Part shown: positions 16,620 through 24,514 of the stretch, one piece after another
Numbering within the stretch: the stretch's first letter is position 1
How the letters are laid out: each line of letters opens with the position of its first letter
Assembly: GCA_964567685.1 (NCBI GenBank)
Contig: CAZMNO010000014.1
Span: 9,259 to 73,258 of the forward strand
DNA from: UBA5972 sp964567685
Lineage (GTDB): Bacteria; Pseudomonadota; Alphaproteobacteria; Rhodobacterales; Rhodobacteraceae
Direction: 5' to 3'
DNA: 64,000 bases
Translations under genes and position numbers: made by a program
Notes under the pieces: generated by a model
Databases searched by the model: none
What the model was told of the DNA's origin: nothing
What the model saw: the letters and a program-made list of their open reading frames with translations, nothing else

Positions 16620-18413
16620 TCAGATATGAATAACGGCTGGGTCGGTGTCATCAAAAAGCCGATCAAGCAGATGCGCGCGTCGGCGCGTGATGGAACTCAC
16701 ATTCAGGCTGCCTTTTGCGGTGATCTCACCCTCGCCAACATTTGGGGGTTCTTCCAACACCAGTGCGCGGGCGATCCGGTTGGAGGAACCGGTAGCTTTC
16801 TCCGCCAGTTGACGCATCAGGGCCCGCAGCTTGCCAGTGTAATTGGCATCTGCAATCACTTCGCCATCACCGGAAAGCGCACGGCTGGCGGGAGGGAACA
16901 CAAACAGGCCGATCTCTGATTTCCCTTCTCCGACGATAACAATGTCCTGCGCTAGTCTGGCCAAAACCGACAAAGTGTTCAGCCGCAGGGTCGAGGCCTG
17001 AACCCAGGTACCGGTGTTCAGTTTAAAATCCTCGCCGATACGACCATCAAACACCATCCCACGGCTCGCGTCTGCTGGATCAACAAATCGCATGGCATCA
17101 CCAGATTTGAAGAAGCCTTCGTCATCGAACGCCTCTTTGCTCCGCTCGGGATCCTCGTAATAGCCGGTAAAGACATTGGGACCTCGCACCCTGACTTCAA
17201 ACCGATTGTCACTTTGTGCGATTAACTTGGCCTCAAGTCCGGGAACCGGCACGCCGACCATGCCCGGACCTGCGCCTTTTTCGTGGTAAATTATGGCTGA
17301 TGGGGCGGTCTCGGTCAGCCCCCAGCTTGACATCATCATCGGAGTAGAGCCGGTCTCAGCCAGCGCCATTTCTTCCAGCGCCGCCCACACATCTGCCGGA
17401 AGGGATGCACCGGCATAAAAGAAGATATCCAGCGCTTCAAAATACTTGCGCCGCAATTCTTCATTTTCTTTGAGCGCAGCCACTTGCATCGCATGGGCAA
17501 CCGGGACATCAAAGCTGAGCGTGCTTTGATGCTGCGCCATATTTTCAAGCGTGCGGGCAGCGGCTGGGCCGATTGGCTTGCCATCATCGATATAGAGCGC
17601 GCCACCATTAGAAAGCGCCATGTTGAAATTAGAACTGCCGGCGAAAACGTGGTTCCACGGAAGCCAGTCAAGTATTTTGTGCGGTTTTGAGGCCAGGATC
17701 GGCAGGGCTGCCAGATACTGCGCCTGATTCACGCACATCATCTTTTGCGTTTGCGGCACACCTTTGGGGTCTGACGTGGAGCCCGAAGTAAAAAGGATCT
17801 TGGCAAGCGTATCCGGGCCTACCTTGGCATAGGCCGCGTCAACTGCCGCACTTGATTTTGAGGCAAGATCGGCAAAGCGTTCCATACCTTCGCCCGGATC
17901 TTGGGAAACAACCTTGTCCACTCCGTCAAAGATATCAAGCGACAGGGCGGCATCATAAACCGCGCCATCCGACGCATAGACCATCGCCGGATGCACTTTG
18001 GTTGCGCAGTAGCGCAGCTTGCCCCGCGCCTCTGGAATCAGGGAATATTGCTCGGCCAGCGGTACTGTCGGCGCACCGATATATTGCGCGGCCAGTGTCA
18101 GGATCGCATGATCAACCGAAGGACCGGAAAGAACCACAATCGGTTTGCCCGGCCCAATCCCGCACGCCAGCAACCCGTCCGCAATGCTGCGAACCTGTTC
18201 CAGCATCCGGGCATAGGTCACCTCGTGCCAGCCATCCCCATCGCGTTCGGCAATAAACACCTGATCGGGTGTCTCGCTGGCCCAGCGATGCAACCACTCG
18301 CCGGTGTTGTTGGCCACCGGACCAATTTCCAAACCCGATCGCAGGATGATCGATCCGTCAGGCCGGTCTTCGCGGTGTACGTTATGACGTAGAAAATCTG
18401 AATCCTCAGTCAT
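16620..18413 (-). CDS. fcs: Feruloyl-CoA synthase (hydroxycinnamate-CoA ligase)
   Basis: Activates ferulate, and probably p-coumarate and caffeate, to the CoA thioester with ATP. The 597-residue ANL-superfamily enzyme has the AMP-binding P-loop LFTSGSTSDPKGVPQTQ, the aromatic-pocket region WLPWNHVFAGSSNFN, SSWGLTETAPSA and the hinge box VFDGRIGEDFKLNTGTWV. The last of these is diagnostic of the feruloyl-CoA synthase branch, in which a usual catalytic Lys-containing tail (GEITAKGSLN) follows. It lies 3 bases after marR on the same strand and 9 bases before the amidohydrolase. The crotonase upstream supplies the next step. The MarR regulator of such clusters normally responds to the CoA thioester made by this enzyme. 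Confidence 0.88.
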   Translation of the reverse strand: MTEDSDFLRHNVHREDRPDGSIILRSGLEIGPVANNTGEWLHRWASETPDQVFIAERDGDGWHEVTYARMLEQVRSIADGLLACGIGPGKPIVVLSGPSVDHAILTLAAQYIGAPTVPLAEQYSLIPEARGKLRYCATKVHPAMVYASDGAVYDAALSLDIFDGVDKVVSQDPGEGMERFADLASKSSAAVDAAYAKVGPDTLAKILFTSGSTSDPKGVPQTQKMMCVNQAQYLAALPILASKPHKILDWLPWNHVFAGSSNFNMALSNGGALYIDDGKPIGPAAARTLENMAQHQSTLSFDVPVAHAMQVAALKENEELRRKYFEALDIFFYAGASLPADVWAALEEMALAETGSTPMMMSSWGLTETAPSAIIYHEKGAGPGMVGVPVPGLEAKLIAQSDNRFEVRVRGPNVFTGYYEDPERSKEAFDDEGFFKSGDAMRFVDPADASRGMVFDGRIGEDFKLNTGTWVQASTLRLNTLSVLARLAQDIVIVGEGKSEIGLFVFPPASRALSGDGEVIADANYTGKLRALMRQLAEKATGSSNRIARALVLEEPPNVGEGEITAKGSLNVSSITRRRAHLLDRLFDDTDPAVIHI

Positions 18414-18416
18414 TTC

Positions 18417-18899
18417 TCAAGCTTTCCGGTCTGGATAGTAAATCAACTCCAGAGCCTTGATAACGGCTGCACGGGTTTTCCCATCCCAATCGATAAAAAC
18501 TCTATTTTCATGCCCCACGTCTGCCGCCACAACTTTGTCATATAACTGCCTACCCGCCAGTGTCGCCTTGAGTGCATAGGCACGCCGATCAGTTGGCACC
18601 GGATCGCGGGTTATCAACTCCTGCCGCTCCAACTCGTCGATAATAACTACCAGATTAGGCCGCTCAATATCCATCGCATCAGCCAGTTGGGTCTGCCGCA
18701 AACCCGGATTGTCAACGATCAGCACCAGAGCTGTATAGGTGACCATCCTCAGGCCAAATGGTTTCAGTGCTTGATTCAGGTCCGCCTGAACAATATTGAA
18801 GGCCCGTTTCATATGGTAGCCGACAAACCGCCGTAAAGTGGCGTCAGAAACCTCTGTCGCAGGGGGTTTTTTAGGAGGTGGATTAACCGCTTTTGCCAT
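18417..18899 (-). CDS. MarR-family regulator of the hydroxycinnamate genes
   Basis: A 160-residue winged-helix repressor with a Lys/Pro-rich N-terminus. The body reads GYHMKRAFNIVQADLNQ, LRQTQLADAMDIERPNLVVIIDELERQELI (recognition helix region) and DRRAYALKATLAG (wing), as in CouR/FerR-type repressors. In such systems the ligand is the hydroxycinnamoyl-CoA. The ATG at 18899 lies 4 bases after the crotonase stop; an earlier ATG at 18959 would overlap the crotonase and give an unlikely N-terminus. The crotonase-marR-fcs-amidohydrolase order implies autoregulation of the whole unit from a promoter upstream of 19671. Confidence 0.87.
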   Translation of the reverse strand: MAKAVNPPPKKPPATEVSDATLRRFVGYHMKRAFNIVQADLNQALKPFGLRMVTYTALVLIVDNPGLRQTQLADAMDIERPNLVVIIDELERQELITRDPVPTDRRAYALKATLAGRQLYDKVVAADVGHENRVFIDWDGKTRAAVIKALELIYYPDRKA

Positions 18900-18903
18900 T
18901 AGA

Positions 18904-19671
18904 TCACCCGAAACTGGGCACGCGTTTTTGCAAAAAGGCCTGTAAGCCTTCCTGTGCATCGGCGCTGCTCTGCGTCAGGGCGGCACAGAGGCTTTCGGTG
19001 AACAGGCCATCGGCCTTGGACATATCTTCAATGCGCGCCAACGCCTGGATCATCACATAGTTCGACAGGGGCGCGTTTGTCGCGATCTTTCGCGCCAAAT
19101 CCATCGCCGTCGGAAAGGCGGCCCCATCTTCCACCGCATAGTGGCTAAGCCCAAGCGCCAATCCCTCGTCCGAATTGTATTTTCGACCAGTCAGCATCAT
19201 TTCGATCATCCTGTCAGCCCCAAGGATGCGGCCGATCCTGACAGAGGCGCCGCCGCCAACGAATATCCCCCGCCGTCCTTCGGGCAATTGGAAAATGGCA
19301 GAGGGTTCGGCGATCCGCACGTGCGTAGCGGCAGCCAGTTCCAACCCACCACCGATCACCGCACCGAACATGGCGGATATCACCGGCAATCCGCCGAACT
19401 GAATACGGTCCATTACCTGATGCCAACCGCGAGAGTGCCGCATGTTGCCCTCAGCATCGCGCGCAACGTGTTCAGACAGATCGAGACCCGAGCAGTAATG
19501 GCCCGCTGTTCCGGTTAGCACCGCGACCCTCACCTCTTCGGGCGGGCTCGAAAAGAAGGCATCAATTGCCTCTAGCAATTCATCGCACATCGCGTTTCGT
19601 TTGGTTGGCCGGTTCATCGTCAGAACCGCAATTCCGTTTGCAATGTCTGTTTTCAAAACAGGTTCAATCAA
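18904..19671 (-). CDS. Crotonase-family enoyl-CoA hydratase / hydroxycinnamoyl-CoA hydratase-lyase candidate
   Basis: A 255-residue crotonase. The oxyanion-hole motifs are present: HYCSGLDLSEH at about residue 60, and GAVIGGGLELAAATHVRIAE near 105, followed by LPEGRRGIFVGGGASVRIGRILG. The usual catalytic Glu of hydratases appears replaced or shifted in the last motif. By position next to fcs and marR it should hydrate and perhaps cleave feruloyl-CoA to vanillin and acetyl-CoA. Its sequence does not match the classical 276-residue Ech of Pseudomonas as I remember it, so a beta-oxidative role is also possible. Translation starts at a TTG (19671) after a GGTGG-type site. Confidence 0.7.
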   Translation of the reverse strand: MIEPVLKTDIANGIAVLTMNRPTKRNAMCDELLEAIDAFFSSPPEEVRVAVLTGTAGHYCSGLDLSEHVARDAEGNMRHSRGWHQVMDRIQFGGLPVISAMFGAVIGGGLELAAATHVRIAEPSAIFQLPEGRRGIFVGGGASVRIGRILGADRMIEMMLTGRKYNSDEGLALGLSHYAVEDGAAFPTAMDLARKIATNAPLSNYVMIQALARIEDMSKADGLFTESLCAALTQSSADAQEGLQAFLQKRVPSFG

Positions 19672-20011
19672 TCCGCCACCCTTTCGCGCCAGTCAACCAG
19701 ATAGGTTCCATCTTCGGATGCAATTCAGGAGCATTATCTATTCCTTCATATGATCCGCCCTTTAAGAGTATCACATGAACTGCATAATAATGCAATATTA
19801 CTATTATGATATATAACTGTTTTAGTTGGAGCTCTGGCACTGAAAATTAATAAGACGAACCCCGCTGCTGGTGAGCGCACTGCACGTGGTGGCCGGTCGG
19901 AAGCCCCTCATCGGATAATATCAATTGATGCAATCAGCGCGTCAGATCATAGCCGCACGGTTCAAGGCCAAATAAATAGATTTCATGCAACATCTTGAAA
20001 TACTTCATCGA
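19672..20011. promoter_or_regulatory. Upstream region of the crotonase-marR-fcs unit, with AT-rich dyad
   Basis: About 340 bases without a gene. Near 19781-19794 there is a palindrome TGCAT-aata-ATGCA, followed by an AT-rich run to about 19820 (ATATTACTATTATGATATATA). The dyad lies 110 bases upstream of the TTG start of the crotonase and is a reasonable candidate operator for the MarR repressor. No other conserved element was recognised in the rest of the gap. Confidence 0.4.
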
Positions 20012-20473
20012 TTACTCCACCACGTAGTAAGTGATTTCGACACTCGAAGCACGGCGTATGCCCGCGCAGACGAAAATCATATGATTGACCCAGGCGTAGC
20101 GTTGGTCACCGGTTTCCAGCCGAGCAGCCGTTCGCATGTAATAACTGGATGGATCGACGTCTTCTCCCGATGCAAGTCTATCGATCACTTCTGGCGGTCC
20201 GTGACGGGAGCCAACATTGATGATCTCAATGACTGCTCCATCGTCGCTTTGAAGAGCATAGCGCGTATCCAGATGTGCGGCACCATCGGCAAAGATGGTT
20301 TGCCAGTCGGCACCCAAATTCATTACCGTTCCAACAATATCCGGACCCAGAACCTTACCCCCAACGATAGGGATGATACGCCGTTTGCCAGCGCGACCCT
20401 GACCCATTTCAACTGGTGTTCCGAGTTCGACTTGCAGGGTGAAGGAATGACGAAGCGACGGAAGGGGTGTCAT
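20012..20473 (-). CDS. DUF3237 (UPF0311) family protein
   Basis: A 153-residue protein of the DUF3237 family. Typical features are the start PLPSLRHSFTLQVELGTPVEMG, GKRRIIPIVGGKVLGPDIVGTVMNLGADWQ, and the C-terminal RYAWVNHMIFVCAGIRR. The family forms a small beta-barrel of unknown activity. It starts at ATG 20473 with AAAGGA ten bases upstream. It lies between ligM and the crotonase on the same strand, suggesting a link to aromatic catabolism. DUF3237 genes recur near aromatic and CoA-ester degradation loci in my recollection, but no reaction is established. Confidence 0.85.
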   Translation of the reverse strand: MTPLPSLRHSFTLQVELGTPVEMGQGRAGKRRIIPIVGGKVLGPDIVGTVMNLGADWQTIFADGAAHLDTRYALQSDDGAVIEIINVGSRHGPPEVIDRLASGEDVDPSSYYMRTAARLETGDQRYAWVNHMIFVCAGIRRASSVEITYYVVE

Positions 20474-20717
20474 ATTATATCGTTCCTTTCACCGTGTGTG
20501 CATCTATCAAGAAGCACCAAAAAAATCCTGTCCAACGTAAGCACCACAATCTTCGCGACCAGGAATTGAAGCTCTCAGAGTCGTCACCAAATGACGGCCC
20601 AGATGTGTTATCAAGCCGTCAAGATGCTCCGGTTTTCATCCCCTTTACGAGCGTTAACAGGTATTGATTACTAAGTGCCAGCGCAGCTAGAAATCGGATC
20701 TCCGCGCGGAACGGAAT

Positions 20718-20738
20718 TGACCTGATCATTCGAGGTCA
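20718..20738 (-). terminator. Weak hairpin at the end of ligM
   Basis: On the minus strand TGACCT-N9-AGGTCA overlaps the ligM stop codon and is followed by ATTCCGTTCC. It is a short, weak terminator candidate. An adjacent TCCGCGCGGA palindrome lies at 20701-20710. Confidence 0.3.
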
Positions 20739-22139
20739 GGATTTCGTGCGCCAGCTATCGGCGTAATTATCGCGGGCTTCTGAAGCATAAGGTGTTTCAG
20801 CGACACGAACTCGGATTTCGGTCTGTTTGTGTGGTTCGGTCGAGGTCTTGCCAGTGGTTTCCGGTTCGCCCCAGACCAGCGTCAGGATATCATTGACCTG
20901 AACATCAGCATCGACGACACCAAGCGACAGCATGCAGCGCTCGTTGTATGAGTAGCCATTGAACATCGACATGCCGACCATTGTGTCACCCTGCATCACC
21001 ATGTCAGCACTCGACGAGGCATAGTTCGGTTGCGGGAAGTCGATCCACTTGTAAGGCGTGCCCCGTTCGAACCCACTGGCGATGACTTTCAGAACGTCGT
21101 CGCGGTTCCATTCAAACGTCACCTTCTTGCGGTTCTTGCCACCCTTCATCTTTGCCAGCGCGTCCCTGCCGATGAAGTCATCCTTCTTCCAGCCGATATA
21201 GAAACCGTAGCCAAGTTCAAACGGATTTACGTAGTAGTCCTCGATATTGTCAGAAACGAAGGACCCACCGATGGAGCCGACGGCTTCGTAAGCATCGGCG
21301 CCCAGCCAATCACGGTACTCCTGCATCATGCCGTCGCCGGTGTAGATGCCCGGCAGCGGCGAGGGGATCCAGCCAGATTCCAGAGTGTTGGTGGAGTAAG
21401 CACGGCTCCCGACAAGGTGCATGTCCACGCCCACGTCGCGCGCGGCCTGCTGGATGGTGGTCTGAATGTAATGCTTGTCCGCATATGGCCCCCAGATTTC
21501 CAGCCCCGGCGCACCGGCCATACCGTGGCGCAGAGCCTGCACCTTGCGAGAACCGATGTTGATCGTGTCAACGTGGAAGAACTTCACTTCCAGCACCGGA
21601 CCGCCATTGATCTTTTCAAAGATCTTGTCCGCATCCGGCCCCTGAATCTGGAACCGGTAATGGGTGCGAAAGACGGCTTTGCCATCCGGGCGGCTGTCAG
21701 AACGTGGGTCGTGGAAGGTCCGCACTTTCCATTTGCCAATGGCGGCCTGAAACTTGGTCCAGTTCGCCGTCGGAGCGCGGCCGACGAGGACGAACTTTTC
21801 TTCGTGCTCGCGGAATACAATCATATCGCCGATCACATGACCGACTGGCGTGACCGGCACGAAATGCTTGGCCAGATTGGTTGTCATATTGGCAAAGCTG
21901 TTGATGCCGACATGGGTCAGGAACGCCTCGGCGTCCGGTCCTTCTATCGTCAGCTCATCCATATGGTGGGACTGGTCGTAAAGAACCACGGAATTACGCC
22001 ACGCCGCCTGCTCGGACCGCCAGTTGGTGAACTCAGGCGCCACAACCGGGTAGACATACATCCCAATTTTGGAGTTGCGCAGCATATCCACGGGGTTTCC
22101 CGCAGCATCTATTGCGCTTTGAAGACTACTTTTAGACAT
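20736..22139 (-). CDS. ligM: Vanillate / 3-O-methylgallate O-demethylase, tetrahydrofolate-dependent
   Basis: Transfers the methyl group of vanillate (or 3-O-methylgallate) to tetrahydrofolate, giving protocatechuate (or gallate) and 5-methyl-THF. The 467-residue protein is of the GcvT/aminomethyltransferase type and matches Sphingobium LigM in length and layout. Visible stretches are WRNSVVLYDQSHHMDELTIEG, NIEDYYVNPFELGYGFYIGW and WIDFPQPNYASSSAD. The ATG at 22139 follows AAAGGATAA. It lies 18 bases downstream of the GntR gene on the same strand, which probably controls it. This demethylase replaces the Rieske-type VanAB used by many proteobacteria, and ties vanillate use to one-carbon metabolism. 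Confidence 0.9.
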   Translation of the reverse strand: MSKSSLQSAIDAAGNPVDMLRNSKIGMYVYPVVAPEFTNWRSEQAAWRNSVVLYDQSHHMDELTIEGPDAEAFLTHVGINSFANMTTNLAKHFVPVTPVGHVIGDMIVFREHEEKFVLVGRAPTANWTKFQAAIGKWKVRTFHDPRSDSRPDGKAVFRTHYRFQIQGPDADKIFEKINGGPVLEVKFFHVDTINIGSRKVQALRHGMAGAPGLEIWGPYADKHYIQTTIQQAARDVGVDMHLVGSRAYSTNTLESGWIPSPLPGIYTGDGMMQEYRDWLGADAYEAVGSIGGSFVSDNIEDYYVNPFELGYGFYIGWKKDDFIGRDALAKMKGGKNRKKVTFEWNRDDVLKVIASGFERGTPYKWIDFPQPNYASSSADMVMQGDTMVGMSMFNGYSYNERCMLSLGVVDADVQVNDILTLVWGEPETTGKTSTEPHKQTEIRVRVAETPYASEARDNYADSWRTKS

Positions 22140-22157
22140 CAGGTTATCCTTTTGATT

Positions 22158-22907
22158 TTACCCGAGAACAGATTGCCCTGCGACAAGCGAAAGACCGGGT
22201 ACTTTGTTCACCAGGCTGCGGTCGTGTTGCATGACATATTTCAGGTTTTTCAGAGCTAGTCGGGCGTGTTCCCGGGCAATAAACTCTGCGCGGGCGCTCT
22301 CACCGGCTTCTATTGCTTCCAGCAGATCACGGTGCTGGGTTTGTGCGACAAACATAGAAAGTTTGAATTCCTTTGATGCGGATTGGGCATCGAGAAAGGC
22401 GCTGGGAGAGGCAAAGGGCAAGCCGTTTGCCCTCTCAAGCTCGCGCATCAGTGTCTGACCACCGGCCAGCTGGGCAAGGCATGTGTGAAATCTGGCGTTC
22501 AGACGTGTATATGCGGGCAAGTCGAAATCTTCCGACGAGATTACAACTATTTGGTCAAGCTCGGTCAAAAGGCTATGCATTTCCTTTAGGATATCCGGGT
22601 TTTGACCGCATTCTGCAGCCTTTCTTGCAGCCACGCCTTCCAGCACCCCGCGAATGTCGATCGCGTCCACAACATCATCAAAAGAGAAGGTCCGGACAGA
22701 ATATCCCCCGGTTGGCTGGCGCTCCAGAAGGCCCTCATGTTCCAGAGCGCCGAGAGCCTCCCGCAGTGGTGTTCGTGATATTCCAATCCGCTCACACAGA
22801 TTTGTTTCATAAAGCCGCGCACCAGCCGGAAGCTGCCCGCTCAGGATCATATCCCGCAATTCAAGCTGGGCTTTCAGGGACTGGTTTTTGCCTTTTCGGG
22901 TCGGCAT
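22158..22907 (-). CDS. GntR-family (FCD) regulator of ligM
   Basis: A 249-residue regulator. The N-terminal winged HTH (about residues 8-75) contains LRDMILSGQLPAGARLYE, ERIGISRTPLREALGALE and LLERQPTGGYSVRTF. The C-terminal FCD ligand domain (about 90-230) carries several His/Asp residues typical of metal-assisted carboxylate binding. It is transcribed with ligM and divergent from an MFS transporter across a 400-base region with two TGTATACA dyads. Control by vanillate or a related aromatic acid is likely by context, comparable to VanR regulators of the same family. Confidence 0.87.
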   Translation of the reverse strand: MPTRKGKNQSLKAQLELRDMILSGQLPAGARLYETNLCERIGISRTPLREALGALEHEGLLERQPTGGYSVRTFSFDDVVDAIDIRGVLEGVAARKAAECGQNPDILKEMHSLLTELDQIVVISSEDFDLPAYTRLNARFHTCLAQLAGGQTLMRELERANGLPFASPSAFLDAQSASKEFKLSMFVAQTQHRDLLEAIEAGESARAEFIAREHARLALKNLKYVMQHDRSLVNKVPGLSLVAGQSVLG

Positions 22908-22941
22908 GGCGCGATATTTAATCCGGAAGCAGATGTTACTG

Positions 22942-22949
22942 TGTATACA
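22942..22949. promoter_or_regulatory. TGTATACA dyad, candidate GntR operator 1
   Basis: A perfect 8-base palindrome, TGTATACA, 35 bases upstream of the gntR start codon. The same core recurs at 23004-23013. FCD-type GntR regulators bind short dyads of the form TNGTNNNACNA, and this fits. Confidence 0.55.
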
Positions 22950-23003
22950 TTTTTAGGAGTATGTGAGGGTTTAACCGCCGTCAAGTACCGATAAAGACAA
23001 TTA

Positions 23004-23013
23004 TTGTATACAA
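23004..23013. promoter_or_regulatory. TTGTATACAA dyad, candidate GntR operator 2
   Basis: A perfect 10-base palindrome sharing the TGTATACA core with the site 62 bases away (about six helical turns). Two phased sites in the gntR-MFS divergent region suggest cooperative binding or looping and autoregulation. Confidence 0.58.
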
Positions 23014-23023
23014 ACAAGCTATC

Positions 23024-23308
23024 ATTCTATGTTCAACCTATGCCGTCCAGTCCTTCTCCAACATCCCCCGAACCCAGGTATCCTGGATCAAAACCTGGAT
23101 GCTTAAACCGCACGGCGTTTACTGAGTGGAATGCTAGGAAACTAACCGCAAGAAGTATGTTCAGCGCGAACTGCCTGGTTTGAGGCGCTCGACATATCCA
23201 TTCCAAATGGCATACACCGCCATTCTCGCCGAAGTATTCTTCACAGAGCAGGATTCTTTCCAACGCCAGTGTCGCCAATGACAGGCTGGCAGCACAATTG
23301 AGGACGTA
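23024..23308. other. Non-coding remainder of the gntR-MFS intergenic region
   Basis: About 280 bases between the second TGTATACA site and the MFS start codon. A minus-strand open frame at 23033-23323 has no recognisable motif and overlaps the MFS start. Nothing else is supported; the long distance suggests a long leader or a promoter close to 23000. Confidence 0.4.
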
Positions 23309-24514
23309 ATGCGAGAACTGCAATCATCCTGGCCGAGAGTTCTTGTTCTGATTGGCGCGGGCGCCGCAGTTGCTCTGCAGATCGGGAAAGTTCCCGCCGC
23401 TTTACCTGCCCTTCAACTGGAGTTGGGTCTTTCCCTCGTCCAAGCAGGCTGGGTCGTTGCCATATTCAGCGCCATCGCCGCAAGTGTAGCAGTCTTTCTG
23501 GGTTCCACTGCTGATCGATTTGGGCCGCTTGAGGTTGCGGTTTCAGGAATGACACTAACTGCGATAGCCGGGATTGCCGGGGGATTTGCCTCTGACGGTG
23601 TTTTTCTGCTGGCGACCCGGGTTCTCGAAGGGCTTGGGTTCATCCTGACCACGACATCAATTCCCAGCCTGATTATTGCTGCGACATCCGATCAGCACCG
23701 AAAAGCTTCCCTCGCACTTTGGGGAACCTATATGCCATTGGGCTCCGGTATCATGCTAGCTCTGTCCGGGCCGGTCCTTCACTATTTTGATTGGCGGATT
23801 CTTTGGTGGTTTACGTCTGTTCTGATCCTGTTGATGGCGGTTCCGGTGTATTTTGCTGGCCGGAACGTGTTGAAGAAACCCGCGAACACCGCGCAGAAAA
23901 CCCGCATGCTGGAAAATTTGCTGGCTGCTCTGGGTCGCGGCTCCATGCTCTTGGCCCTACTATTTGCAATCTACGCAGGCCTTTACCTGATTGTCGCGGG
24001 CTTTCTGCCTCTTATCCTGATCGAACTAAACGGATTTACGCCGCTATCAGCCGCCTCAGTCAGCGCCGTCGTGGTCTTCTGTAATGTCTTGGGTAACGGA
24101 TTTTCAGGATGGCTGCACAATCACGGAATTAAATTCGATCGCTTGATAATGATCGGCAGTTTTGGAATGGCCGCGGGAGGTTCTCTCATATTTGCGAGCG
24201 AACTGGCCGGTCATTGGCGCATTGCTGCGGCCGCTACTTTCTGCATGTTCGCCGGACTGGTTCCAAGTTCGATATTTTCAGAGTCTCCTAATCAAGCGCC
24301 ACATCAAGGTATCATGGCGACAGTTAGTGGCATATTGATGCAAGGGTCTGCGATTGGTCAGCTTACCATCCCGCCCGCCGCTGCGGCATTGGTTGCATGG
24401 TACGGTGCATGGAGTGCGGCAGTTCCTTTCATGGTCGGCGGCGCAGGTTCCATGGTGATCTGTACGGTTGCGCTTTCCCGAGCGGCAAAATCTGTCGACA
24501 ACCGAACCGACTAG
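23309..24514 (+). CDS. MFS transporter (CynX/NimT-like)
   Basis: A 401-residue protein with about 12 membrane helices in two halves. The first half holds the MFS loop 2-3 region FLGSTADRFGPLEVA and later TRVLEGLGFIL; the second half starts near NLLAALGRGSMLLALLFAIY after a cytosolic linker. The ATG at 23309 follows GAGGACGTA. It is divergent from the gntR-ligM unit and shares its putative operators, so vanillate or another methoxylated aromatic acid is the most likely substrate. The subfamily also contains cyanate and drug transporters, so substrate assignment is inference only. Confidence 0.82.
   Translation: MRELQSSWPRVLVLIGAGAAVALQIGKVPAALPALQLELGLSLVQAGWVVAIFSAIAASVAVFLGSTADRFGPLEVAVSGMTLTAIAGIAGGFASDGVFLLATRVLEGLGFILTTTSIPSLIIAATSDQHRKASLALWGTYMPLGSGIMLALSGPVLHYFDWRILWWFTSVLILLMAVPVYFAGRNVLKKPANTAQKTRMLENLLAALGRGSMLLALLFAIYAGLYLIVAGFLPLILIELNGFTPLSAASVSAVVVFCNVLGNGFSGWLHNHGIKFDRLIMIGSFGMAAGGSLIFASELAGHWRIAAAATFCMFAGLVPSSIFSESPNQAPHQGIMATVSGILMQGSAIGQLTIPPAAAALVAWYGAWSAAVPFMVGGAGSMVICTVALSRAAKSVDNRTD

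Noticed and set aside
21030..22259. 409-codon open frame on the plus strand
   Set aside because: It is antisense to ligM, whose protein is clearly recognisable; the frame has no motif and arises from codon bias on the opposite strand.
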